Source of the DNA: CAZRKC01 sp964600665 | Lineage (GTDB): Bacteria; Bacillota; SLNR01 | Direction: 5' to 3' | NCBI GenBank assembly: GCA_964600665.1 | Contig: CAZRKC010000003.1 | Location: forward strand, 62,001-126,000 | Length of the DNA: 64,000 nt | Part shown: piece after piece, positions 17,111 to 25,167 of the stretch | Layout: each line of letters begins with the position of its first letter | Position numbering within the stretch: the first letter of the stretch is position 1 | Program-made: the position numbers and the translations under genes | Notes under the pieces: model-generated | What the model was told of the DNA's origin: nothing | The model's input: the letters and a program-made list of their open reading frames with translations, nothing else | Database searches by the model: none

Positions 17111-17961
17111 TTGAAAACCTATGGCATGTGTATAACGAGAATACGCCCATGGCGATACCTGCTTTGGAAGATATTAATTTGACCATTGAAGATGGAGAGA
17201 GTGTGGGCATCATCGGACGCACCGGATCCGGAAAATCGACTTTGGTGCAGCACTTCAACGGTTTGATCCTGGCGACACGCGGACGTGTGCTGGTTGATGG
17301 TGAAGATTTAAAGGATAAGAAAACCGATCGTAAACGGGTTCGACAGAAAGTGGGATTGGTTTTTCAGTATCCGGAATACCAGCTGTTCGAAGAAACGATT
17401 GCTGCTGACATCGGGTTTGCACCCAAGAATATGGGACTGAAACCGGATGAAATCCAAAAAAGAGTCCAGGATGCCATGGCAATGGTGGGTTTGGATTATG
17501 AGTTGTTCAAGAATCGGTCTCCTTTTGAACTCAGCGGGGGACAGATGCGACGGGTGGCGATTGCCGGAATTCTGGCCATGGAACCCAAAATTCTCGTCCT
17601 TGACGAACCGACAGCCGGATTAGATCCAAAAGGCCGGGCAGATGTTCTGGCCCAGATTCGGGAAATGCGCCGCCAAATGGGTATCACCGTAATCATGGTC
17701 TCTCACAGTATGGATGAGATAGCGCAGATCGTAGACCGGGTTTTGGTGATGGATGAAGGGAAAATTGTCATGCAGGGTCCCGTCAGAGACATTTTCCAAC
17801 GAGCTGAAGAGCTAAAAGCCAGAGGTTTGGGGATTCCCCAAGTGACGGAGCTTATGTATAAGTTGAGAAACAAAGGGTTGGATGTATCCACCCGGGTGAT
17901 CAATTTAACGGAAGCAAAAGACGCCATTGTTTCCATCGATTGGGGGCATGGCGATGTTTGA
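17098..17961 (+). CDS. ecfA2: Energy-coupling factor transporter ATPase EcfA2
   Basis: 287-residue second ATPase of the ECF module, forming a heterodimer with EcfA1. Walker A GRTGSGKST, signature LSGGQMRR and Walker B LVLDEPTAGLDP are intact, as is the switch His in MVSHSMDE. The start overlaps ecfA1 and the end overlaps ecfT, indicating tight stoichiometric coupling. Confidence 0.95.
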   Translation: MSIIIENLWHVYNENTPMAIPALEDINLTIEDGESVGIIGRTGSGKSTLVQHFNGLILATRGRVLVDGEDLKDKKTDRKRVRQKVGLVFQYPEYQLFEETIAADIGFAPKNMGLKPDEIQKRVQDAMAMVGLDYELFKNRSPFELSGGQMRRVAIAGILAMEPKILVLDEPTAGLDPKGRADVLAQIREMRRQMGITVIMVSHSMDEIAQIVDRVLVMDEGKIVMQGPVRDIFQRAEELKARGLGIPQVTELMYKLRNKGLDVSTRVINLTEAKDAIVSIDWGHGDV

Positions 17962-18763
17962 GAATATTACCATCGGGCAGTACTACCCGGGGAAATCGGT
18001 GATCCACCGCTTGGACCCGCGGACGAAGATCAATTCTGTTTTGGCCTTGGTGGTTGCCATCTTTATGGCCCGGCACAGCATCACGATATTGGGACTGTCG
18101 GGGCTGTTAGTGGGAATCGTCATTATTGCGCGGATCCCGTTTAAGTATTTGATGAAAGGGCTTCGCCCGATTTTATTGATCGGAACCTTGACATTTTTAT
18201 TAAATGTTTTCGTGACCAGTGGCACGGTTATATTCCTCATCGGACCCCTGCGGGTGACCGAAGAAGGTCTTCGCCAGGGTGGTTACCTGGTGTGGCGTCT
18301 CATCATGTTGGTCATGACAACATCAATGTTGACACTCACAACTCCTCCCGTGACATTGACGGATGGTTTGGAAAGCGTGTTAAAACCGTACAGACGGCTT
18401 GGAGTACCAGCCCATGAGCTGGCCATGATGATGACCATCGCCTTGCGCTTCATCCCCACATTGATTGAAGAAACCGGGAAGATCATGAAAGCGCAGATGG
18501 CACGTGGTGCAGATTTTGAAAGTGGTAACATTGTCAGAAGAGCGAAAAACCTGATCCCGCTTTTGGTCCCGCTTTTTGTCAGTGCCTTCCGCCGCGCGGA
18601 TGAATTGGCGATTGCCATGGAATCCCGCTGCTATCGGGGAGGCGAGAACAGGACCAGGCTGAAGCAGCTGAAATATACCCGGCTGGATGCTGCCGGTTAT
18701 GCCATGATGGCAGCGGTCCTCATGGCTGTGGTGTGGCTCCGGTACAGAGGAACGGTGTGGTAA
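17948..18763 (+). CDS. ecfT: Energy-coupling factor transmembrane protein EcfT
   Basis: 271-residue membrane scaffold linking the ATPases to S components. ATG 17948 (MAMFENITIGQYYPGKSVI) overlaps the ecfA2 end and follows a GGGGG run. Several hydrophobic segments precede the coupling helices, which include the Ala-Arg-Gly motif (QMARGADFE) and a second basic motif (ESRCYRGGENR). Confidence 0.95.
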   Translation: MAMFENITIGQYYPGKSVIHRLDPRTKINSVLALVVAIFMARHSITILGLSGLLVGIVIIARIPFKYLMKGLRPILLIGTLTFLLNVFVTSGTVIFLIGPLRVTEEGLRQGGYLVWRLIMLVMTTSMLTLTTPPVTLTDGLESVLKPYRRLGVPAHELAMMMTIALRFIPTLIEETGKIMKAQMARGADFESGNIVRRAKNLIPLLVPLFVSAFRRADELAIAMESRCYRGGENRTRLKQLKYTRLDAAGYAMMAAVLMAVVWLRYRGTVW

Positions 18764-18781
18764 GCGAGGGGTGAGCGGCAA

Positions 18782-19531
18782 ATGAACATCAAATGTGTCA
18801 TCGCGTATGACGGAACTGACTTTTGCGGGTATCAACGGCAGAAGAACTTACGCACCGTGCAGGGAGAATTGGAACAGGCAGCGGCTAAACTTTTCAGAGA
18901 ACCGGTGACTGTGTATGCGTCTGGTCGAACGGACAGTGGTGTCCACGCCAGAGGACAGACCATTAACTTCCGGATCACTCAGCAGATTCCGGTGGAGCGC
19001 ATCCCATTTGCCTTGAATAGTTTGCTGCCGGACGATATCGTTGTCAAAACAGCAATGACCGTACCCGATAATTTTCACGCCCGGATCCACGCTATGGAAA
19101 AAACGTATGCATACTACATTTTGAACCAGTCACAACCGGATCCGTTTTTAAAGCGCTACTGCCTTCACATCCCCCAGCCCCTGGATGTGGAGCGAATGCA
19201 GCAAGGTGCGTCACATGTGGTAGGAACCCATGATTTTTCCACTTTTTTGGCGACTGGCAGCCGCGTGACCGACGCGGTCCGCCGGGTGACCCGATCTGAG
19301 ATGATCCAAAAAGAAGACATGATCGCATACCAGGTGTCTGCCAATGGATTCCTCTACAACATGGTGAGAATCATCATCGGGACACTGATTGAAATGGGCA
19401 GGGGGAAAACTGACCCCGATGATATGCCAGGGATAATCAGGGCCAAAAACCGGGATGCAGCAGCTGAGACAGCGCCGCCCCATGGGCTGTTTCTGGAGAA
19501 GGTCATGTATGACAGGGCATCTTTCACTTGA
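18782..19531 (+). CDS. truA: tRNA pseudouridine(38-40) synthase
   Basis: 249-residue TruA, which isomerises uridines 38-40 in the anticodon stem of many tRNAs. The catalytic Asp lies in ASGRTDSGVHARGQ. The N terminus MNIKCVIAYDGTDFCGYQRQ (20 residues) and the NGFLYNMVRIIIGTL motif are typical. It follows ecfT by 18 bases; the last codons contain the -35 box of the rplM promoter. Confidence 0.96.
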   Translation: MNIKCVIAYDGTDFCGYQRQKNLRTVQGELEQAAAKLFREPVTVYASGRTDSGVHARGQTINFRITQQIPVERIPFALNSLLPDDIVVKTAMTVPDNFHARIHAMEKTYAYYILNQSQPDPFLKRYCLHIPQPLDVERMQQGASHVVGTHDFSTFLATGSRVTDAVRRVTRSEMIQKEDMIAYQVSANGFLYNMVRIIIGTLIEMGRGKTDPDDMPGIIRAKNRDAAAETAPPHGLFLEKVMYDRASFT

Positions 19532-19555
19532 CATGGAAGGACCGGCTATTATAAA
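19528..19555 (+). promoter_or_regulatory. Sigma-A-type promoter for rplM-rpsI
   Basis: TTGACA at 19528-19533, overlapping the truA stop, and TATAAA at 19550-19555 with a 16-base spacer. This explains how rplM and rpsI could be expressed separately from the long operon upstream. Confidence 0.6.
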
Positions 19556-19561
19556 ATATCC

Positions 19562-19650
19562 CTGTGACACATAGCCGGACATGGCTTGCCGACCCAACGC
19601 GGGCGGTTTACATACCAAAAAAGATTGAGTCTTGATTGACAGGAGGGAAT
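19562..19650 (+). promoter_or_regulatory. Candidate L13 autoregulatory leader
   Basis: About 90 transcribed, non-coding bases lie between the rplM promoter and its start codon. Segments such as ATAGCCGGACATGGCT and CCCAACGCGGGCGG can pair (AGCC/GGCT; CCC/GGG) in a compact fold, and their position corresponds to the L13 leader described in Bacillota. I could not run a covariance model, so the assignment is tentative. Confidence 0.4.
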
Positions 19651-19653
19651 TTT

Positions 19654-20088
19654 ATGAAAACTTATTCGCCGAAACCGGCCGATATAGAGCACAAGTGGCT
19701 TGTTGTAGACGCAACAAACCAAACGCTCGGCCGTCTGGCCAGTGAAGTGGCCAGCATTCTCCGGGGTAAACACAAACCCATCTTCGCTCCTCATATGGAT
19801 ACCGGTGATTATGTGATCGTGATCAACGCTGAAAAAATCCATTTGACAGGTAAAAAGATGACGGACAAGTTCTACCACCACCACACAGGTTATCCAGGTG
19901 GTCTCAAGTCCATATCGTATGGCAAGCTCATTGCCACCAAGCCGGAAAAAGTGATCGAACTGGCTGTCAAAGGCATGCTGCCCCATAATAAACTGGGTGC
20001 TGCCATGTTCAAGAAATTGAAAGTGTATGCAGGACCTGAACATCCCCATTCAGCACAACAGCCAGCAGAGATGAAAATCGTCGGCTGA
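19654..20088 (+). CDS. rplM: 50S ribosomal protein L13
   Basis: 144-residue L13, an early 50S assembly protein. ATG 19654 (MKTYSPKPADIEHKWLVVDA, 20 residues) follows AGGAGGG; an upstream in-frame ATG lies before that site. Contains ASILRGKHKPIFAPHMDTGD (20 residues) and the typical AVKGMLPHNKLG. Paired with rpsI as in nearly all bacteria. Confidence 0.97.
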   Translation: MKTYSPKPADIEHKWLVVDATNQTLGRLASEVASILRGKHKPIFAPHMDTGDYVIVINAEKIHLTGKKMTDKFYHHHTGYPGGLKSISYGKLIATKPEKVIELAVKGMLPHNKLGAAMFKKLKVYAGPEHPHSAQQPAEMKIVG

Positions 20089-20112
20089 TTCTAACGAGAA
20101 GGAGGTACAATC

Positions 20113-20505
20113 ATGGCACTTGTCAATTATGCCGGAACAGGTCGTCGGAAGCAGTCTGTTGCCCGGGTTCGTCTCATTCCCGGTTCTGGACAGATCGTCG
20201 TTAACGGCCGTCCGATGGAAGATTATTTCAAATTGAAAACCCTTCATATGATCATTCAGCAGCCATTGAATACGGCCGGTGTGATCGAAAAATATGACGT
20301 CTTGGTTAATGTGTATGGTGGTGGCGTTTCCGGACAGGCGGGCGCAGTTCGTCACGGTATCGCCCGGGCACTGTTGAAGGTTGATCCGGAGTACCGTCCA
20401 GGACTGAAGAAAGCCGGTTTTCTCACCCGGGATCCCCGGATGGTGGAAAGAAAGAAGTATGGCCTGAAGAAAGCGCGGAAAGCGCCTCAGTTCTCAAAGC
20501 GGTAA
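20113..20505 (+). CDS. rpsI: 30S ribosomal protein S9
   Basis: 130-residue S9 whose C-terminal tail reaches the P-site tRNA. Contains GTGRRKQSVARVRLIPGSG and ends in KKARKAPQFSKR, the conserved KR terminus. GAGAAGGAGG precedes the ATG. Two tandem terminators follow. Confidence 0.97.
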   Translation: MALVNYAGTGRRKQSVARVRLIPGSGQIVVNGRPMEDYFKLKTLHMIIQQPLNTAGVIEKYDVLVNVYGGGVSGQAGAVRHGIARALLKVDPEYRPGLKKAGFLTRDPRMVERKKYGLKKARKAPQFSKR

Positions 20506-20513
20506 TCATGCAG

Positions 20514-20545
20514 AAGGGAGGATATCGGTCCTTCCTTTTATTTTT
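20514..20545 (+). terminator. Intrinsic terminator after rpsI (first)
   Basis: AAGGGAGGA-TATCGG-TCCTTCCTT stem (one G-U pair) followed by TTATTTTT. It closes the ribosomal superoperon. Confidence 0.8.
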
Positions 20546-20546
20546 C

Positions 20547-20584
20547 CCTGCTCACACCGGTCATCATGCTGAGCAGGTTTTTTT
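20547..20584 (+). terminator. Intrinsic terminator after rpsI (second)
   Basis: CCTGCTCA and TGAGCAGG arms around a 15-base loop, followed by seven T residues. It sits directly behind the first terminator, giving a double stop before the amidohydrolase gene. Confidence 0.75.
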
Positions 20585-20636
20585 CTGTAGAAATGGAATA
20601 CATCTGTTAAGAATGTTTTGACTGGGGGTTTGCACA

Positions 20637-21998
20637 TTGGATCGAGTATTGGTAGGAGGACGGGTCATCGATCCGGAATCCGGATTGGACAAAATCGTCA
20701 ACATAGGCATAGAAGGCAATAAGATTACCACCATCAGCTGTAGCGATATCGAAGGTGATGACATCATATCCGTGGCGGGACTGGTTGTGGCGCCTGGATT
20801 CATTGATATCCACATGCACGAAGATCCCATAACCCATTTGGAAGGCGAAGTATCCTACCCCACCTTTGACCGGATGGTATCCATGGGGGTCACCACTGCT
20901 GTGGGTGGAAACTGCGGTTACAGTCGTTATCCCCTTCAGCCATATTTCGCGCTTCTGGAAGCGCAAGGGATACCCCTTAATTACGCAGGGTTTTCAGGAT
21001 ACATCAGTATCAGGGAAGCCATAGGTCTGGTTGATCGATACCAACCGGCCGACGCCGACCAGAAGGTGCAGATCCAGGATTTGATTCGTCAAGAACTGGA
21101 AAGTGGCGCTGTGGGGATCTCATTCGGATTGGAATACGCCCCCGGTATCACGACCAAGGAAGCAATTGATGCCGCAAAGGTGGTTGCAGAATTTCCCGGG
21201 CGGCTGATCAGCGCTCATTTCCGGGCAGATTGTGAGCATGCGGTGGAGTCCATTGAAGAATTAACCGAAATTGCGCGACTGACCGGTGTCCCCATGCAGA
21301 TTTCGCACCTTGGCAGTTGTGCCGCATTTCCCGGCATTATGGAAGATGCCCTGCGGACATTGGATGAGGCACGTTCGGAGGATATCGATGTCATGGGAGA
21401 TTGCTATCCATACAATTGCTTTTGCACTTCCATCGGCTCAGCAGTCTTCGATCCCGGTTGTTTTGCAAAATGGGGGGTTGAACCATCCGCACTGATGGTG
21501 GCCGAAGGTCCGCATCGGGGTGAACGTTGCGATGAAGCATTGTTTGCCCAGCTGCGAGTCGAAGCACCGGAAACCATGGTAATCGGATTTGTCATGAATG
21601 ATGATGAGGTGATTCGAGCCATTCGTCATCCACTGATCATGCTCTGCAGTGACGGTTCATTCAGGGGCGATCAAGGACATCCCCGAGGGGCAGGAACGTT
21701 TCCCCGGGTTTTGGGGCGCATGGTTCGGGAAGAAAAGACCATCAGTATGATGGAAGCGCTGGCGAAAATGACCATCGTACCCGCCAGACGCTTGAATCTT
21801 AAACACAAAGGGCGGGTCACAGTCGGCGCAGATGCGGATCTGGTGATTTTTGATCCGGAACGGATCATGGACAAGGCAGATTTTGATTCCCCTACCGACG
21901 CACCGGAGGGGATCGAGATGGTTATTGTGCAAGGTACGCCAGTGGTGCGAAACAATCGGATCGTATCAAGACAGGCAGGTCAAGTCATACGTTTTTAA
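20637..21998 (+). CDS. D-aminoacylase-family amidohydrolase
   Basis: 453-residue member of the N-acyl-D-amino-acid deacylase family, zinc-dependent TIM-barrel amidohydrolases that split acyl groups from D-amino acids. Visible are the HxH metal motif (GFIDIHMHED, residues 54-63), the GGNCGYS cysteine ligand region, His residues in LISAHFR and MQISHLGS, the catalytic Asp in LMLCSDGSF and the family hallmark GHPRGAGTFPRVLG. TTG start after a GGGGG tract. It is 11 bases upstream of ortA, so N-acyl-D-Ala or a related D-amino acid derivative is a reasonable but untested substrate. A dihydroorotase/hydantoinase role is less likely given the motifs. Confidence 0.85.
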   Translation: MDRVLVGGRVIDPESGLDKIVNIGIEGNKITTISCSDIEGDDIISVAGLVVAPGFIDIHMHEDPITHLEGEVSYPTFDRMVSMGVTTAVGGNCGYSRYPLQPYFALLEAQGIPLNYAGFSGYISIREAIGLVDRYQPADADQKVQIQDLIRQELESGAVGISFGLEYAPGITTKEAIDAAKVVAEFPGRLISAHFRADCEHAVESIEELTEIARLTGVPMQISHLGSCAAFPGIMEDALRTLDEARSEDIDVMGDCYPYNCFCTSIGSAVFDPGCFAKWGVEPSALMVAEGPHRGERCDEALFAQLRVEAPETMVIGFVMNDDEVIRAIRHPLIMLCSDGSFRGDQGHPRGAGTFPRVLGRMVREEKTISMMEALAKMTIVPARRLNLKHKGRVTVGADADLVIFDPERIMDKADFDSPTDAPEGIEMVIVQGTPVVRNNRIVSRQAGQVIRF

Positions 21999-22009
21999 GG
22001 GGGATGGCG

Positions 22010-22318
22010 ATGGAAATCAAAGCAGTTCCGGGTGATTGGGTCGAAGTGTACACAATCGTGCTCCCTGCCGGGGAGCGAGCACCACAGGTTCCGGCAGATA
22101 CGCAGCAAGTCCCGTTGGAAATGCGGGTTCGGGGATTTTTGATGCACGAAGCTGGGATCGGTCAGCCGGCCGTGATTCAGACATTGACGGGCAGAGAAAT
22201 GTCCGGTACACTGTCAGCGATCAAGCCCGCATATCCCCATGGGTTCGGGGCGCCAGTCCCGGAAATGCTGGCGATCGGGCGCGAACTCCGGGCATTGCTG
22301 GAGGTGGACGAAGGATGA
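22010..22318 (+). CDS. ortA: 2-amino-4-oxopentanoate thiolase, alpha subunit OrtA
   Basis: 102-residue small subunit of the thiolase that cleaves 2-amino-4-oxopentanoate with CoA into acetyl-CoA and D-alanine, last step of the clostridial ornithine oxidation route. The recognisable blocks are KAVPGDWVEVYTIVLPAGER (20 residues) and PEMLAIGRELRALL. ATG 22010 is six bases from the GGGGG site; the ATG at 22004 lies inside it. The stop overlaps the ortB start (ATGA). The assignment rests on family recall and on pairing with ortB. Confidence 0.85.
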   Translation: MEIKAVPGDWVEVYTIVLPAGERAPQVPADTQQVPLEMRVRGFLMHEAGIGQPAVIQTLTGREMSGTLSAIKPAYPHGFGAPVPEMLAIGRELRALLEVDEG

Positions 22319-23721
22319 AGGATATGAGCTATACCGGTGTGATGGCGCGTAAGAATGAAATCATGAAACAATCCGTGGGAATTGATTTTACCGAGTTTGA
22401 GAGCGGGTCGATTGCGTTTGATTACGAAGGAATGATGTCAAAAACCGGATACTCTTTAGAAGAAGTCATCCACATCCAAAAAGAAAGTAATGTGGGAAAC
22501 ACTCCGTTATTGGAACTGAAACAGATTACCCGACTCGTGCGGAAAATAGCAACCAAGGGTAAGGGGGCGCGCATATTCGTCAAGGACGAAGCTGCCAATC
22601 CCTCGGGTAGCTTCAAGGCCCGACGGGCAGCGGTATCGGTCCATCATGCGAAGAAACTGGGCTATGCCGGGGTCATCGCTGCCACCAGCGGAAATTACGG
22701 TGCCGCAGTGGCCTCGCAAGCAGCCATGAAAGGTTTGCGGAGCATCATCGTCCAAGAAGTCTACGACAGCCTCGGCCGGGGGCAGCCGGAAATCATTGAA
22801 AAGGGGCGAAAGTGCGAAGCCTACGGAGCCGATGTGTATCAATTGAGTGTCGGGCCGGAATTATTTTATGTTGCCCTGCAATTATTAGAAGAAACCGGTT
22901 ATTTCAATGCGTCCCTCTATACGCCTTTTGCCATTGCCGGAATTGAGACCCTGGGGTATGAAATCGGGCGGGAAGTTTCCCAACGGTTCGGGAGAGTGCC
23001 GGATTGTGTGGTCGTGACCCATGCCGGTGGCGGTAATATGACCGGGACTGCCAGAGGCCTGATCAAGGCGGGGTGTCATGATACACGGTTGGTGGGGGCC
23101 AGTGTGGACTTAAAAGGCCTTCATATGGCCAGTGATGGGGATTTCAACCGGAAGTCCTTTACAACGGGACATACGGGTTTTGGTATGCCGTTTACGACCC
23201 AGCCGGATCGGGCCGATGTGCCGCGAAATGCGGCGCGGAGCTTGCGGTACATGGACCGTTATGTAACCGTGACCCAAGGAGAAGTGTTCTATGTAACGGA
23301 GATGCTGGCGCAATTGGAGGGTCTTGAACGAGGGCCTGCCGGAAACACGTCCCTGGCAGCTGCTTTTGCGATAGCCCGGGAGATGGATGAGGATCAGATT
23401 CTGGTGGTCCAGGAGACAGAATACACCGGTGCCGGAAAACACCCCATCCCCCAGTTGACCTTTGCCAGACAGAACGGAATCGAGATTCGCCGGGGTGACC
23501 CTAAAGATAGTCAACCGGGGAAGAGTATCATCATCCCCAGGCATCCAGAAGAGATCCGGGTGGTGGATCAGGATATGGATCAATTACGCCGGTCGTATTT
23601 GAAAAAAGCAGTGGAAGGCCACCAAACCAGGCCATTGACATCTGAGGATCTGGCCTTTTTGGCAGATGAGACCAAAACCAGTCTGGAATATATCCGTTCC
23701 TTCATGCAGTCGTTAAGTTAG
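22315..23721 (+). CDS. ortB: 2-amino-4-oxopentanoate thiolase, beta subunit OrtB
   Basis: 468-residue PLP-dependent large subunit of 2-amino-4-oxopentanoate thiolase, of threonine-synthase/tryptophan-synthase-beta fold. The PLP lysine is Lys101 in NPSGSFKARRAAVS; the phosphate loop ATSGNYGAAVAS and glycine-rich HAGGGNMTGTARG follow. ATG 22315 overlaps the ortA stop and has GGAGGTGG upstream; the longer frame reading through ortA is a shadow. The other ornithine-pathway genes (ord, oraS, oraE, or racemase) are not in the window, so the substrate supply is open. Confidence 0.9.
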   Translation: MKDMSYTGVMARKNEIMKQSVGIDFTEFESGSIAFDYEGMMSKTGYSLEEVIHIQKESNVGNTPLLELKQITRLVRKIATKGKGARIFVKDEAANPSGSFKARRAAVSVHHAKKLGYAGVIAATSGNYGAAVASQAAMKGLRSIIVQEVYDSLGRGQPEIIEKGRKCEAYGADVYQLSVGPELFYVALQLLEETGYFNASLYTPFAIAGIETLGYEIGREVSQRFGRVPDCVVVTHAGGGNMTGTARGLIKAGCHDTRLVGASVDLKGLHMASDGDFNRKSFTTGHTGFGMPFTTQPDRADVPRNAARSLRYMDRYVTVTQGEVFYVTEMLAQLEGLERGPAGNTSLAAAFAIAREMDEDQILVVQETEYTGAGKHPIPQLTFARQNGIEIRRGDPKDSQPGKSIIIPRHPEEIRVVDQDMDQLRRSYLKKAVEGHQTRPLTSEDLAFLADETKTSLEYIRSFMQSLS

Positions 23722-23750
23722 GGCTTGTTCTGAAAATGGAGGTGGATACC

Positions 23751-25154
23751 ATGGAAGGAATCGTGTGGGGCGGCATCAGTCCGCATCCTCCCCTGATCAT
23801 TCCTGCCATCGGGCAGAATGATATTCGCCAGGTTTTTGATACCTGTACGGGCATGACCCAGTTGGCCAGGAGTCTAAGGGAAGCAAAACCTCAGGTGTGT
23901 GTGCTCATTTCTCCCCATGGACCCTTCTTCTATGATGGTTTGCCCGTTTGGGATGTACCGCACATGGAAGGCAGTTTTGCTCATTTCGGATTCCCGAATA
24001 TCCGGTTTGGCCTGGATATCGATCAAACACTAGCGAAAGCCATTGTTGAAGTCGGACACGCACAGGGAATATCATTCATCTCGCTGGATGAAAGCATGAT
24101 CCAGCGTACATCCGTCAGACGTGAACTGGATCATGGGGTGCTGGTTCCCTGGTTTTATATCCGCCAGGAAGGAATTGCGATTCCCGCTGTCATTATTTCC
24201 ATGGGGATGCTGACCTATCAGGAGCTATTTCGGGCGGGCAAAGCCATTCAGACAGCCGCGAAACAAGATGGACGTCGAATCGCCATACTGGCCAGCGGAG
24301 ATATGTCTCACGCATTGAGTCAGTCTGCCCCTTCCGGGTACAATCCAGCCGGGAAAGAATTCGATGAAACACTGGTGGCGATGCTTCGGGAGAATCGATT
24401 GCAGGATATCCTGACCATCGACCCGGCACTGATCGAACGGGCAGCCGAATGCGGCTATCGACCGGTGACCCTGTTGTTGGGGGCTCTGGACGGATTGCAA
24501 GTCAAGACTCAGGTCCATTCATATGAAGGGCCCTATGGTGTCGGGTACCTGACGGCTTCCATGGAAGTGGCAGGGGAAACCGATTCAGCGCATATGCCAA
24601 AGAGCAGTCCGGATCCAGCCAGTGAAACTTTGGACACTTCGCGAACCCAAGAGCATCCCCTGGTGCAACTGGCACGCAATACACTGGAAGCGCATATTCA
24701 CCAAAAACCATTTTCACCCCCAGATCCCCTTCCTTCAGAGTGGACCAGACGGGCGGGCGCATTCGTCTCCATTAAAAAAATGGGGCAGCTGCGGGGGTGT
24801 ATCGGCACCATTTCTGCTGTACGGGAGAATCTGGCTATGGAGGTTATGGCTAACGCCATCAGCGCTGGCACAGAGGACCCCCGGTTTTACCCGGTGACAG
24901 TGGCTGAACTCCCACATTTAGTATATTCGGTGGATGTCTTGATGGAGCCTGAACCGGTGACGGATCGGGGACACCTGGATGTGCATCGGTACGGTATCAT
25001 CGTCCGTCAAGGGAGGCGAACCGGGCTGTTGCTGCCGGATCTGCCGGGTATTGAAAAAGTGGATGATCAGATTCAAATCGCCTGCCAGAAAGCCGGTATC
25101 GATCCAGACGGTACATTCACCATCGAACGCTTTGAAGTCATTCGTTATCAGTGA
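23751..25154 (+). CDS. Fused Memo-like/AMMECR1 protein (AmmeMemoRadiSam system protein A)
   Basis: 467 residues in two parts. Residues 1 to about 265 resemble the Memo/LigB class III dioxygenase-like fold (GGISPHPPLIIPAIG, then VLISPHGPFFYDG and ASGDMSHALS with conserved histidines). Residues about 290-467 are an AMMECR1 domain (GAFVSIKKMGQLRGCIGTIS, 20 residues; AGTEDPRF; YSVDVL). The start follows GGAGGTGG. The next gene is the radical SAM partner, so both halves of the AmmeMemoRadiSam set are here. Its reaction is not established; published genomics suggests a modification chemistry. Whether it works with ortAB upstream is unknown. Confidence 0.9.
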   Translation: MEGIVWGGISPHPPLIIPAIGQNDIRQVFDTCTGMTQLARSLREAKPQVCVLISPHGPFFYDGLPVWDVPHMEGSFAHFGFPNIRFGLDIDQTLAKAIVEVGHAQGISFISLDESMIQRTSVRRELDHGVLVPWFYIRQEGIAIPAVIISMGMLTYQELFRAGKAIQTAAKQDGRRIAILASGDMSHALSQSAPSGYNPAGKEFDETLVAMLRENRLQDILTIDPALIERAAECGYRPVTLLLGALDGLQVKTQVHSYEGPYGVGYLTASMEVAGETDSAHMPKSSPDPASETLDTSRTQEHPLVQLARNTLEAHIHQKPFSPPDPLPSEWTRRAGAFVSIKKMGQLRGCIGTISAVRENLAMEVMANAISAGTEDPRFYPVTVAELPHLVYSVDVLMEPEPVTDRGHLDVHRYGIIVRQGRRTGLLLPDLPGIEKVDDQIQIACQKAGIDPDGTFTIERFEVIRYQ

Positions 25155-25167
25155 GGAGCGAGTGGTG

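Noticed and set aside
22036..22314. Long N-terminal extension of OrtB
   Set aside because: This part runs over ortA in another frame; ortA is a recognised subunit and ATG 22315 has GGAGGTGG.
24979..25167. N-terminal extension of the radical SAM protein
   Set aside because: It overlaps the AMMECR1 domain in another frame; the start at 25168 is supported by GAGGAG and matches the family.
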